64,000 nucleotides of DNA from positions 3,658,001-3,722,000 of the forward strand of contig OZ244625.1 in NCBI GenBank assembly GCA_965218555.1. Direction: 5' to 3'. A program made the translations under genes and the position numbers. Below, in pieces: positions 1 to 12,776 of this stretch. The notes below the pieces were generated by a model, which searched no databases, was not told the DNA's origin, and saw nothing but the letters and a program-made list of their open reading frames with translations. This DNA comes from JAPPLB01 sp965218555. GTDB lineage: Bacteria > Acidobacteriota > Terriglobia > Bryobacterales > UBA6623. Positions within the stretch are counted from its first letter, which is position 1. Each line of letters opens with the position of its first letter.

Positions 1-991
<991 letters not shown>

Positions 992-1133
992 CTAAAGGAA
1001 TGCAGGCAACTGTCGTGTCAGTGCTGAAGCGACAGGAGTCTCATCTCCGTCAAACAACTCCGAACTCGAGTTAGACTCACTAACAGACTGTTCCCGCAGC
1101 CTCGGTTGCGGGCACGTCCAACCGGCCTCAATC

Positions 1134-1209
1134 GGGGCTGTAGCTCAGTTGGGAGAGCGCCTGATTTGCATTCAGGAGGTCGTCGGTTCGAATCCGGTCA
1201 GCTCCACCA
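1134..1209 (+). tRNA. tRNA-Ala (anticodon TGC)
   Basis: The 76-nt gene folds as a full cloverleaf. The 7-bp acceptor stem pairs 1134-1140 with 1199-1205 and contains the G3:U70 wobble that identifies tRNA-Ala. The anticodon loop reads TTTGCAT (anticodon TGC), the T-loop motif GGTTCGAATCC is present, and CCA is encoded (1207-1209). It lies in the 16S-23S spacer, the usual place for the Ala/Ile pair. Confidence 0.97.
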
Positions 1210-1245
1210 CATTCAGTCCTGCATCAGGGACGCAAGACCCGTCGG

Positions 1246-1322
1246 GGGCCTGTAGCTCAGTTGGTTAGAGCGCATCCCTGATAAGGATGAGGTCGCTGGT
1301 TCAAATCCAGCCAGGCCCACCA
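1246..1322 (+). tRNA. tRNA-Ile (anticodon GAT)
   Basis: The 77-nt cloverleaf has acceptor arm 1246-1252 pairing with 1312-1318, discriminator A at 1319 and encoded CCA at 1320-1322. The anticodon stem CATCC/GGATG carries loop CTGATAA (anticodon GAT). The T arm GGTTCAAATCC is standard. It is the second spacer tRNA of the rRNA operon, 36 nt after tRNA-Ala. Confidence 0.97.
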
Positions 1323-1540
1323 CTTGAAGGCCGTAGAGGCTGTGGGTTGTAGATGTCAGACTTCCGGTTTGACGAACGGGAACCCTGACATCTGGAACCG
1401 CAGTGCGGTTCTGAATGATCTTTGAAAACTGAATATCGTAGGGCATCTTTAGTCATCGCCGGGTTTACGCCGGCCCCGTTGCGGGGAAGGCGTGAATTCG
1501 ACGAGCGCAAAAACGTCTCGACTAGATCCGGATTCAGTTC

Positions 1541-1554
1541 CGGGTCAATTTTAT

Positions 1555-1562
<8 letters not shown>
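1541..1562 (+). other. 23S rRNA processing stem, left arm
   Basis: Bases 1541-1562 can pair with 4477-4498 over 22 positions, with one G-U wobble and no gaps. The arms contain the first and last eight bases of the 23S gene and extend outward into the spacers. This is the long double-stranded stem that RNase III normally cuts to release pre-23S. It also fixes the 23S ends at about 1555 and 4484. Confidence 0.85.
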
Positions 1563-4484
<2,922 letters not shown>

Positions 4485-4589
4485 ATAAAATTGACTCGGC
4501 ACTGAGTCGTTTGACATCACGATTTCTGTGATGTCATGACGTTCGCGCTCGACGCGATGACTCGCCCTACGATATTCAGTCCACGGCTT

Positions 4590-4705
<116 letters not shown>

Positions 4706-4715
4706 TTCACTTCGT

Positions 4716-4748
4716 AAGGCCCCGGTCAACGCCGGGGCCTTCTTCATT
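4716..4748 (+). terminator. Rho-independent terminator of the rRNA operon
   Basis: A perfect 10-bp GC-rich stem, 4716-4725 against 4732-4741, with a 6-nt loop is followed by a T-rich run (TTCTTCATT). It starts 11 nt after the 5S 3' end. Confidence 0.88.
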
Positions 4749-5213
4749 CCGGCGCCAACCTGCATTTCTCACCACCTATCAGCAGAAGCAAGCGCTAAGA
4801 CCGCCCTGCATCAGTAGTCAGCCGCCAGTGACCGGTGGTCAGGAAGGAATGGGAAAACGGGCCACCCAGCCAGTAGTCAGTGAAAGCAGGCCAGGGGGTG
4901 GTTGGGCAGTCGACCAGATGGGCCCGGCAGGTCTGGAGAAAACAGTGGTTGTACTCCGATCTACTCCTTCAATTCCAAACAGAAATGCAATATGCAGATT
5001 TTCCGGAGTGCGCCGATACGAGGCAAATACTTGGATGGGAACTGCCTGTCTCCTCTGCAACCGACGTTCTCTGCGGGAAGAATTGGGCCGCTGCTTTCTC
5101 AACGAGACGCCCGAGAAAGTGTTGCAAGGATCTCCTCGATACTAAACGGCTACTCGATGCCTTGCCGTTTGTACTGCGGGCCATCGTGCCGAAGAGACCC
5201 TGACGAAGCTTTC
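4749..5213. other. Intergenic region; possible remnant of a dispersed repeat
   Basis: There is no convincing gene between the rRNA terminator and the convergent dehydrogenase. Positions 4759-4775 match the left end of the 185-bp repeat at 51186 over 17 bases (CCTGCATTTCTCACCAC). Positions 4787-4797 (AAGCAAGCGCT) and the nearby GACCGCC recur inside that repeat. This looks like a deleted or rearranged copy. Nothing recognisable is seen in the rest. Confidence 0.45.
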
Positions 5214-6221
5214 TTAATAGCCCTTCTGCTTGTCGACGACGTTGAGCAACGGCAGGTCCTCGGCAAAGCGCCGGATGTTTTCTTTGACTGTCCCCAGCAT
5301 GCGGCCGCGATCAAGATCAGACCGACCGGCGACGTGCGGCGTGATGATGGCGTTGTCGAACTTCCACAGAGCGTGACCCTCGGGTAGCGGTTCGGGGTCA
5401 GTGACATCGACGCCGGCGCCGGAGAGACGCTTACTGTCGAGGGCCTTCACGAGCGCATCCAGGTCGTACAAACCGCCGCGGCTCACGGCGATGAAGTACG
5501 CGCCTCGCTTCATGCTCTCGAACTGGTCCGGACCGATCATCTTGTGACTTTCACGGGTCCAGGGGGCTGCGACGAAAATGACGTCGGCTCTAGGGACCAT
5601 CTCATCCAGGCGGTCCGGTTTCACGACCTCCTTGACGAAAGGTGAATAGGGAAGATCCTCGGGATCGACGCCAATCACGGTCATGCCATGGGCCCACGCC
5701 CGCAGGGCGATCTGCGCGCCGATGCCCCCCACACCGATGACAAGGGCTGTCTTCTGATTCAATTCGATGCCATCGTAGGGCCGCCCGCCCCACGTCTCGG
5801 TTTGGCGGTCCGCGATGAACCTAGGGATGCGGCGTGTGAGCGTCAGCAGCAAGGCCATGGCGTGATCGGCGATTTCGGGACCCTGCACGATCTGATTGTT
5901 GGTGAGGACGATGTCGCTGTCGCGTAGGTCGTCACCTCCGGAGCGGTGCAGCACGGTTTCGACGCCGGCGCTCAAAGTTTGCACCCACTTGAGCTTCTTG
6001 CCGGCGCGGACCTGCTCGGGCTTGATGTAGCCGATCAAGGCGTCGGCGTCGGCAATGTGGTCCATCATGTTGTCTCTGGTGACTGGAACGAGCTTCACTT
6101 TCGATGAGACGGATTGCCAATCGGTAATGTCTGCCGCCGATCGGTTGAGAACGAGGATGGTCTTGGTCTGCGCGCCGAGAGTCAAGACAAAAGCAAACAG
6201 AATGAGAAGTATTCGGGTCAT
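5214..6221 (-). CDS. Exported D-2-hydroxyacid dehydrogenase-like protein
   Basis: A 335-residue member of the NAD(P)-dependent D-isomer 2-hydroxyacid dehydrogenase family. The Rossmann motif GVGGIGAQ lies at about 163-170. The catalytic triad can be placed as Arg248 (in VSRGG), Glu278 (in DPEPLP) and His296 (in TPHVAG). What is odd is the N-terminus: residues 1-18 are a clean signal peptide ending in LGAQ, so the enzyme is predicted to be exported, although its cofactor NAD(P)H is cytoplasmic. The signal-peptide start is the only in-frame ATG that fits. The FAH-family protein at 7275 is also predicted to be exported. The substrate cannot be told from sequence. Confidence 0.88.
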   Translation of the reverse strand: MTRILLILFAFVLTLGAQTKTILVLNRSAADITDWQSVSSKVKLVPVTRDNMMDHIADADALIGYIKPEQVRAGKKLKWVQTLSAGVETVLHRSGGDDLRDSDIVLTNNQIVQGPEIADHAMALLLTLTRRIPRFIADRQTETWGGRPYDGIELNQKTALVIGVGGIGAQIALRAWAHGMTVIGVDPEDLPYSPFVKEVVKPDRLDEMVPRADVIFVAAPWTRESHKMIGPDQFESMKRGAYFIAVSRGGLYDLDALVKALDSKRLSGAGVDVTDPEPLPEGHALWKFDNAIITPHVAGRSDLDRGRMLGTVKENIRRFAEDLPLLNVVDKQKGY

Positions 6222-6370
6222 CGGTTTCAGTCTCCGGAAAGTCCACCAAGATTTTAGCGCAGCGAAGAGTCCCGAGAGACCTCGTCGCGTGGTGAGATGT
6301 CCAGGCCAGGCTTGCTAAGGTAACCGGGATCGGTCGGGAGTCGACCGGCTCTACCGAGAAAGGGTGAGTG

Positions 6371-7255
6371 ATGAAGTTGACATTGCTGGGCACAGGAACA
6401 CCGGCACCTTTGATGCACCGCGCCGGTTCGAGCTATCTGGTTCAACACGACGGCGAGGCGATGCTGTTCGATTGTGGTCCAGGCTCGGTGCGACGGCTGC
6501 TACGAAAGGGCGTGGCGGTGACCGCGGTGAGCCACCTGTTCCTGACGCACTTGCATTACGACCACTGCGTTGACTACGGCTACTTGGTGCTCAATCGATG
6601 GGACCAGGGTTCGGGCAGAATTCCCGAGTTGCAAGTCATCGCGCCTGCTCCGGCGGCGCGAATGACCGAGCAGCTCTTCGGTGAGGGCGGCGTCTACGGC
6701 CCGGATCTTGCGGGCCGCACGTTGCACCCGGGCAGCCACTTCATCTACGAAATGCGCGGTGGGGTGCTGCCCCGCAGGCGGCCGTCCCCGGAGGTGATTC
6801 AGGTCAGCCACGGTGACATCGTCGAACCGGAGAACTGGAACGTGCAGGTGGCGGAAGTCGTCCATTGCCAGCCGTATCTGACTTGCCTTGCGTATCGGCT
6901 GAACACTCCGGTCGGGTCGATCGTCTTCGGCGGCGATACTGCGCCCACGCCGAGTCTGACCGAGCTGTCAACCGGCGCCGACGTTCTGCTCCACATGTGT
7001 CATATGATCAACGGACTGGTGAACGATCCGCGGATCACTGGCTGCTGCTCAGGGCATCTCGACGCCGCCCGGACCGCCAAGGACGCTGGCGTCAAGACAC
7101 TGGTCCTCGTGCATATTACCGAGCAATTGGAGCGGCCCGGTGTGCGCGAACGAATCCTGCACGAAGCGGCGGAGGTCTTTGACGGGCAGATCATCTTCGG
7201 TGAGGATTTGATGGACATCCCCATGGGAGAGATCGAGCCGGTGAAGATTCGCTAG
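6371..7255 (+). CDS. MBL-fold metal-dependent hydrolase (RNase Z/arylsulfatase-like group)
   Basis: A 294-residue metallo-beta-lactamase fold protein without a signal peptide. The metal motif HLHYDH is at residues 60-65, later ligands probably being Asp in FGGDTAP and His in CSGHLDA. An early GTGTPAP segment is typical of the tRNase Z-like branch, but the flexible-arm features of true tRNase Z were not seen, so the substrate is open. ATG 6371 has AGGG six bases upstream; a GTG at 6368 is a possible alternative. It is divergent from the dehydrogenase upstream and convergent with the FAH-family gene. Confidence 0.88.
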   Translation: MKLTLLGTGTPAPLMHRAGSSYLVQHDGEAMLFDCGPGSVRRLLRKGVAVTAVSHLFLTHLHYDHCVDYGYLVLNRWDQGSGRIPELQVIAPAPAARMTEQLFGEGGVYGPDLAGRTLHPGSHFIYEMRGGVLPRRRPSPEVIQVSHGDIVEPENWNVQVAEVVHCQPYLTCLAYRLNTPVGSIVFGGDTAPTPSLTELSTGADVLLHMCHMINGLVNDPRITGCCSGHLDAARTAKDAGVKTLVLVHITEQLERPGVRERILHEAAEVFDGQIIFGEDLMDIPMGEIEPVKIR

Positions 7256-7274
7256 CCTGACCCCTGCCCCTTAC

Positions 7275-8162
7275 TCAGGGAACCTTCATCGGGACAATTT
7301 TGTTGCGGAGCAGGCCGATGTCTTCGATCTCGACTTCCATGACGTCGCCGACTTGCATCTCGTTGCGCTTTCCCGGCAGGACGGGCGGGGCCACGGTTCC
7401 GGTGTAGATCGCGTCGCCGGGCAGAAGCGTCATGTAGCGGCTGATGTAGCTGACAAGCTGTCGGACATCGTTCCTCATGTACTTGGTGCGGCCCTGCGCC
7501 ACGACGTCGCCGTTCAGTCGAACCTCGATGTCTAGATCGCGCCAATCGACACCCATGGCAATCACCGGGCCGAGGCAGGCCCAGGTGTCAGTTCCTTTGG
7601 AGATGAGGCGGGTGGGCTCTTTGAGTTGGGCGAGTTCCTTGTACCAAGTGTTCTCGCTGAAGTCGTTCCCGACACTGTAGCCGAAGATGTGGTCTTCAGC
7701 ATCGTCGACGGAGATATGCCGACCCTTTTTCCCGATGATGATGACGAGCTCGCCTTCGAAGTTGAGGTTCATCGCCTCGGGCGGTAGTTCGACGCCACCC
7801 TCGTGCCGGTTCAGCGACGTGGGCATCTTTGCGAAGAACCGCGGATGTCGCACGTGCAGCGGCGGGCCCTCGGGAAGATTGGAATTCAGGGCGACACCCA
7901 GGACCTTCGAGACCTTCATCGGATCGAGTGGGATCTCAAGCCTTACGTTCGAAAGCGGGAAGGTCTTACCGGTGGGACGAGCACCCTGGAGAAAGTCCCC
8001 ATCCAATTCGCGAACCGTCCTACCCTCGAGGATGCCGTAGGAGATTGTGTCGCCTTGCGAGAAACGCACGAAGCGGGTGATACCGGTCTGCGCCCGGAGG
8101 ACAAATTGCGTCAGGCCGAGAAGAACCAGCGTGGCGATGATTCGGCGGGGTGCTCTGTACAT
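7275..8162 (-). CDS. Exported fumarylacetoacetate hydrolase (FAH)-family protein
   Basis: A 295-residue protein with a hydrophobic N-terminal signal (about residues 8-24, ending in LRAQ) followed by an FAH fold. Family hallmarks are NFEGELVIIIGKKG, GYSVGNDFSE and the C-terminal LLPGDAIYTGT with EVEIEDIG. FAH enzymes cleave C-C bonds in or isomerise 2-keto acids with a divalent metal. The family is normally cytoplasmic, so the signal peptide is unusual. The gene ends 19 bp from the convergent MBL gene. No terminator was recognised between them. Confidence 0.88.
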   Translation of the reverse strand: MYRAPRRIIATLVLLGLTQFVLRAQTGITRFVRFSQGDTISYGILEGRTVRELDGDFLQGARPTGKTFPLSNVRLEIPLDPMKVSKVLGVALNSNLPEGPPLHVRHPRFFAKMPTSLNRHEGGVELPPEAMNLNFEGELVIIIGKKGRHISVDDAEDHIFGYSVGNDFSENTWYKELAQLKEPTRLISKGTDTWACLGPVIAMGVDWRDLDIEVRLNGDVVAQGRTKYMRNDVRQLVSYISRYMTLLPGDAIYTGTVAPPVLPGKRNEMQVGDVMEVEIEDIGLLRNKIVPMKVP

Positions 8163-8240
8163 ACGCTGTGATCCAGGGTCGCTCTTTAAGTCCAGTTTAC
8201 ACCGTGAGGGGCGGCCGCCTTTGTCGAGTCTCTCGGTTCC

Positions 8241-9566
8241 TCAGGCGTTGGTTTGCGCAATCCGGTAGAGGTGGCCGTAAGTCCGGATGATGAGACTGGT
8301 ATCGGCTAAAGCTGGAGTGGCCATACACATTTCGTTGAGAGCATTTTTGCCGAGGACCTTGAAGTCGGATCCGGCTTGGATGACATAGGTGTCTCCGCTT
8401 TCGCTGAGGCAGAAGATCCTTCCGTTGTAGGCCCAAGGGGAACTGGTGAAATTGCCGCTGCCGGTTTCGATGCGGCGCTTGCCGTAGATTTCTTCGCCGC
8501 TGCCGGCGTCGTGGCAAGTGAGGAAGCCACGGTCAAACAGGATGTAGAGGCGTCCGTCGTAGAGCACGGGCGTAGGGTGATAGGGGCCACCTTGGGGGAG
8601 GCTCCATGCGAGGTATTGGTTGCTGGTGGTTCCGGCGGCGGGGGTGATGTCGCCGGTTGCGCCGGGGCGAACGGCGTAAACCGGGCGTGTGGGGGTAACG
8701 TGGAACCCGGAGGTGACATAAAGCAACTCGCCGACGGAGAATGGCGTGGGCAGCGAGATGCCCGACATGCCGCGGATTTCCCATAGCAGCTTGCCGTCCA
8801 GGTCATAGGAGCGAACCTTGTTGCGGCCGGAGGTGACAATTTCGGTGCGTTTCTTGTTCCGCCAAACGTAGGGAGTGGCCCAGGTCGTGGGCTCGTCGCG
8901 GTCAACACGCCAAATCTCTTTGCCGGTAAGCTTGTCGAGCGCCAGCAGGCAGGATTGTTGTTCGTTGTCGTTTTGGATGTAAAGGCGGCCTTCGTTAACA
9001 ATGGGTGAGGATGCCGTTCCGTAGCCGTAGCGCGTTTCTATGCCCGGCCAGAGTTTGGACCAAAGGAGCTTGCCTTGCATATCGAGGCAATATGTGCCGA
9101 GATCCCCAATGTGGGCGTAGATACGCTCGCCGTCGGTGGCGGGCGTTTCGGAAGCGTAGGTGTTCTTGCGATGGCGTGGGACCTTGGGAACTCCGCGATG
9201 AATAGCGGTTGTCCAGCGGGTTTTGCCAGTGGCAAAGTCGATCGAATAGACGCTCCAGGTGTATTCGTTGGTTGGAATGGGAAGGGATTCGCCGCCTGCA
9301 TAGAACCCCCCCGGGGGTTTTTCGTCACCATTGGAGCTGATGGCGGTGTTGAGGAAGATCTGGTCGTCCCAAACAATGGGTGAGGACCAACCTTTTCCAG
9401 GGATGGTTGTCTTCCAGGCGACATTTTTGGTGGTGCTCCAGATGTCGGGCAGGCGGGGGTTGTCGGGGACCGCGCCGGGGGAATTGCCACGGAAGTGCGT
9501 CCAGCGGCCTGCTTGGGCAGTGCTCGCGGCGAGGGAAGTGAGGAAGAAGCGGCGAGTGAAGAGCAT
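8241..9566 (-). CDS. PQQ-type beta-propeller repeat protein, exported
   Basis: A 441-residue protein built of repeated blades of the outer-membrane-assembly/PQQ kind, such as the LDKLTGKEIWRVD and YDLDGKLLWEI strands. The start at 9566 gives MLFTRRFFLTSLAAS, a signal with a twin arginine followed by a hydrophobic stretch, suggesting Tat export. The longer frame to 9602 adds a non-signal-like leader and was not used. No PQQ-dependent dehydrogenase active site was identified, so it may be a structural or binding propeller. A related lipoprotein is encoded at 49662. Confidence 0.86.
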   Translation of the reverse strand: MLFTRRFFLTSLAASTAQAGRWTHFRGNSPGAVPDNPRLPDIWSTTKNVAWKTTIPGKGWSSPIVWDDQIFLNTAISSNGDEKPPGGFYAGGESLPIPTNEYTWSVYSIDFATGKTRWTTAIHRGVPKVPRHRKNTYASETPATDGERIYAHIGDLGTYCLDMQGKLLWSKLWPGIETRYGYGTASSPIVNEGRLYIQNDNEQQSCLLALDKLTGKEIWRVDRDEPTTWATPYVWRNKKRTEIVTSGRNKVRSYDLDGKLLWEIRGMSGISLPTPFSVGELLYVTSGFHVTPTRPVYAVRPGATGDITPAAGTTSNQYLAWSLPQGGPYHPTPVLYDGRLYILFDRGFLTCHDAGSGEEIYGKRRIETGSGNFTSSPWAYNGRIFCLSESGDTYVIQAGSDFKVLGKNALNEMCMATPALADTSLIIRTYGHLYRIAQTNA

Positions 9567-9681
9567 GTGATCTAGTTTCTCGCAAAGGCGCCAAGGCTGC
9601 AAAGATACCCGGGGCCGCTTGGCTCATCGTTGGGGTCGGGAGTGCGTGCGATAATTGCGCTTTCCCGATAGGGAGTGATCT

Positions 9682-11817
9682 ATGGGTGAACTGGTTGCTG
9701 TTTCTCGGTTTGGGGATGTGGCGGTGGTGACGGTTCAGAATCCGCCGGTGAATGCTTTGAGCCCAGGAGTGCCGGAGGGTATTGCGGCGGCTGTGAAGCA
9801 GGCGGCGGCGGATGACGCGGTGCGGGCGATTGTATTGATCGGCGATGGACGGACATTCATCGCGGGAGCGGATATTCGGGAGTTCGCAAAGATGCGTTTG
9901 GGACAGAGGGAGCGCGGGGAAGGGATCCATCCGCTGCTGTTCACGCTGGAGGATTCTCCGAAGCCGGTGATCGCGGCGATTCATGGGACGGCGTTCGGTG
10001 GCGGGTTGGAAGTAGCGTTGGCTTGTCACTACCGCGTGGCGCTCGCATCGGCGCAGGTTGGGCAGCCTGAGGTGAAATTGGGGATTCTGCCGGGCGCCGG
10101 CGGGACACTGCGTCTGCCACGGCTTGCGGGGGTGGCGAAGGCTGCGGAGATGTGCGCGATCGGGGATCCGATCACGGCTCAGGATGCGCTGGATCACCAT
10201 ATCGTGGACCGCATCGTGGAGGATGACAATCGTGAGACGTTGCTGGCGGGTGCGTTGGCTTTCGCGGCGGAGGTGATTGCAGAGGGTGCGAAGACGCCTC
10301 GCGTTCGCGACAACGACGAGCGGTTGGGTGACGAAGCGACGAATGCGCCGGTCTTTGCAAAGGTGCGTGCGCTGGCGCACAAAAAGAGGCGGGGGCAGAT
10401 GGCGCCCCGTAAATCGATTGATTCGGTGGAAGCCGCGACAAGGATGCCGTTTGAGGAAGCGCGGGCGTTGACGGCGAAATTGTTCATGGAGTGTTTGCAC
10501 TCGCCGCAGTCGGAGGCGTTGATTCATGTATTCTTCGGCGAGCGTGAGGTACGGAAGATACCGGATGTGCCATCCGTTACGCCGACGCGGAAGATCGCCA
10601 AGGCGGCGATTGTAGGCGCGGGTACGATGGGTGGCGGGATTGCGATGAACTTCGCCAACGCGGGGATCCCGGTGCTGTTCAAAGAGGTGTCCGAGAAAGC
10701 GCTGGAGATGGGGCTGGCGCGCATTCGGTCGAACTATGACCGTTCGGTGAGGCGGGGACGGTTCACACCTGAGTTCGTGCATGAGCGGATGTATCTGATC
10801 CAACCGACGACGAGCAATGAGGGGTTTGCCGATGCCGACATCGTGGTGGAGGCGGTGTTCGAAAACATGGAACTGAAGAAGACCGTCTTCCGCGAGTTGG
10901 ATGAGACGACGAAGCCGCAGGCGATTCTGGCGACCAACACTTCGACGCTCGACGTGGATGAGATTGCGTCGGTGACGGCGGATCCTACGCGGGTGATTGG
11001 AACCCACTTTTTCTCGCCGGCGAATGTGATGCGACTGCTGGAGGTGGTGCGTGGAAAAGAGACCGCCAAGGATGTGATCGCGACGGCCATGCAATGCGGG
11101 CGGCGGATAAAAAAGGTGGGCGTGCTGGTGGGGAACTGCCATGGGTTCGTGGGGAACCGGATGTTCGGGCCATACGTGCGCGAGTCGCAGTTTCTCGTTG
11201 AGGAGGGGGCGAAGATTGTCGACGTGGATCAAGCCTTGGAGGACTTCGGGATGGCGATGGGGCCACTGGCGGTGGGAGATCTCGCAGGGATCGACGTCAG
11301 TTGGCGGATTCGTCAGGAAGCGAAGCATGAGCAGCCGGAAGGGGTGCGCCAACCGTTCGCTGAAGACACTCTCTACAAAATGGAGCGCTATGGGCAGAAG
11401 ACCGGAGTAGGTTGGTATCGGTACGGAGAGAATCGAAAGAGGACTCCCGACCCGAAGATGCAGACAGCCATTACGGAAATGGCCACAGGCGCAGGGATTG
11501 AGCAGAGGCCGATCAACGCGGAGGAGATTGTCGACCGGACAATCTATGCGCTGGTGAACGAAGGGGCGCGGATTCTGGAAGAAGGAATTGCGCTGCGGCC
11601 GGTGGATATCGACATTGTGTACGTGAACGGGTACGGGTTCCCGGCATACAAGGGTGGGCCGATGTGGTATGCGGATTGGATTGGTCTGCAGAGGGTGTAC
11701 GCGCGGATTCTGGAGTTCGAGGCGCAGCATGGACATTGGTGGAAACCGGCGCCCTTGCTGGCGCGGTTGGCGGGTGAGGGAAAGACGTTCTCGGAGTGGC
11801 AGCGGGAGCGCTCCTGA
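9682..11817 (+). CDS. Bifunctional enoyl-CoA hydratase / 3-hydroxyacyl-CoA dehydrogenase
   Basis: A 711-residue fatty-acid oxidation enzyme. Residues 1 to about 200 form the crotonase domain, with the oxyanion-hole segment HGTAFGGGLEVALACHYRVA and PEVKLGILPGAGGT carrying the two expected glutamates. From about residue 305 the NAD-binding domain begins with VGAGTMGGGIA (near 309-319), followed by ATNTST, GTHFFSPANVM with the catalytic His, and NCHGFVGNRMF. Two C-terminal hydroxyacyl-CoA dehydrogenase domains follow. The order is that of FadB/FadJ and peroxisomal bifunctional enzymes, and no thiolase lies next to it. AGGGAG lies 7 nt before the ATG. Confidence 0.93.
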   Translation: MGELVAVSRFGDVAVVTVQNPPVNALSPGVPEGIAAAVKQAAADDAVRAIVLIGDGRTFIAGADIREFAKMRLGQRERGEGIHPLLFTLEDSPKPVIAAIHGTAFGGGLEVALACHYRVALASAQVGQPEVKLGILPGAGGTLRLPRLAGVAKAAEMCAIGDPITAQDALDHHIVDRIVEDDNRETLLAGALAFAAEVIAEGAKTPRVRDNDERLGDEATNAPVFAKVRALAHKKRRGQMAPRKSIDSVEAATRMPFEEARALTAKLFMECLHSPQSEALIHVFFGEREVRKIPDVPSVTPTRKIAKAAIVGAGTMGGGIAMNFANAGIPVLFKEVSEKALEMGLARIRSNYDRSVRRGRFTPEFVHERMYLIQPTTSNEGFADADIVVEAVFENMELKKTVFRELDETTKPQAILATNTSTLDVDEIASVTADPTRVIGTHFFSPANVMRLLEVVRGKETAKDVIATAMQCGRRIKKVGVLVGNCHGFVGNRMFGPYVRESQFLVEEGAKIVDVDQALEDFGMAMGPLAVGDLAGIDVSWRIRQEAKHEQPEGVRQPFAEDTLYKMERYGQKTGVGWYRYGENRKRTPDPKMQTAITEMATGAGIEQRPINAEEIVDRTIYALVNEGARILEEGIALRPVDIDIVYVNGYGFPAYKGGPMWYADWIGLQRVYARILEFEAQHGHWWKPAPLLARLAGEGKTFSEWQRERS

Positions 11818-11825
11818 AGACGCCT

Positions 11826-12665
11826 ATGCGGAAAACTTCTCAGCTGAGGGAGGAACGTCTCGCGGTTTGCCGGCTCGGATTGGCGACGCGCGGGAATACG
11901 CATCTGCTGATTGAGGATGCCGAGCATGCGGTCGAGCGCGGCGTCAACTATCTGAATTGGTGTGGGAAGCCGGATGGGTTGTCGAAGGCGGTGGCGGGAT
12001 TGGGCGAGCGTCGCAAGGATGTCGTGTTTGCCGTGCAGTTCAAAGCGAGCGGCCGAGACGAGGCTGCCCGCGAGTTTGAATGGATACTGAAGCAGATCAA
12101 GTCGGACTACCTGGATGTGGCCACGTTCTACTACGTTGAGTCGGAGGGGGAGTGGGAGGAGATTGTCGGTCCGGGAGGTGCTTGGGAGATCTTGGCGCGG
12201 CTGAAGCGTGAGGGGGCGCTGAAGATGATCGGACTAACGAGCCACCAGCGGAAGTTGGCTGCCGGGTGGGCGCAGGCGACGGATCCTGAGACAGGACAGC
12301 GGCGGCTGGACATGTTGATGATTCGCTACAATGCGGCCCACCGGGGCGCCGAGAGTGACGTGTTTCCAGTAACGGATGCGTTGGGAATGCCTGTGGTGAC
12401 GTTCACGGGGTTGCGATGGAAGGACTTGCTGGGTGCGACGCCCGATGATCCAGCCTGGTTTGCTCCGCCCACCGCGGCTGACTGCTATCGGTTTTGTTTG
12501 GCTCACGATTCAGTGGCCGTGGCATTGGCGGCGCCGGGGAATCGGGAGGAATTGGAAGAGGATCTGGCGGTTTTGGATGATTGGGGTCCGCTTGGCAAAG
12601 AGGCGATGGAGTCCATCCGGCGACATGGCGACCGGGTACGGAAACATGCCCGGGAATTCTGGTAA
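11826..12665 (+). CDS. Aldo/keto reductase-like protein with a degenerate active site
   Basis: A 279-residue TIM-barrel protein recognisable as aldo/keto reductase family from its overall pattern: a segment corresponding to GxxxxDTA, a SDYLDVA strand, LKREGALKMIGLTSH, and a C-terminal SVAVALAAPGNREELEEDL helix. The catalytic Tyr loop reads NYLNWCGKPDG, and the positions of the catalytic Lys and His appear replaced (FAVQFKA, ATFYYVES), so it may not reduce aldehydes. The start at 11826 lies 8 bp after the beta-oxidation gene, which suggests co-transcription. Confidence 0.75.
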   Translation: MRKTSQLREERLAVCRLGLATRGNTHLLIEDAEHAVERGVNYLNWCGKPDGLSKAVAGLGERRKDVVFAVQFKASGRDEAAREFEWILKQIKSDYLDVATFYYVESEGEWEEIVGPGGAWEILARLKREGALKMIGLTSHQRKLAAGWAQATDPETGQRRLDMLMIRYNAAHRGAESDVFPVTDALGMPVVTFTGLRWKDLLGATPDDPAWFAPPTAADCYRFCLAHDSVAVALAAPGNREELEEDLAVLDDWGPLGKEAMESIRRHGDRVRKHAREFW

Positions 12666-12776
12666 GTACTTGATACACTGACGAAAAGGTTGCCGGGGTT
12701 CAGAAACCTTTCGGGTTTGTGGTCGTCTGTTCTGTTTGTGGCGAGAGCCCCTTCAGAGGAATACTAAAGCGTCTCT

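Noticed and set aside
9325..11736. 803-codon minus-strand open frame
   Set aside because: It is antisense to the beta-oxidation gene, extremely rich in Arg, His and Pro, and has no family features: a GC-rich shadow.
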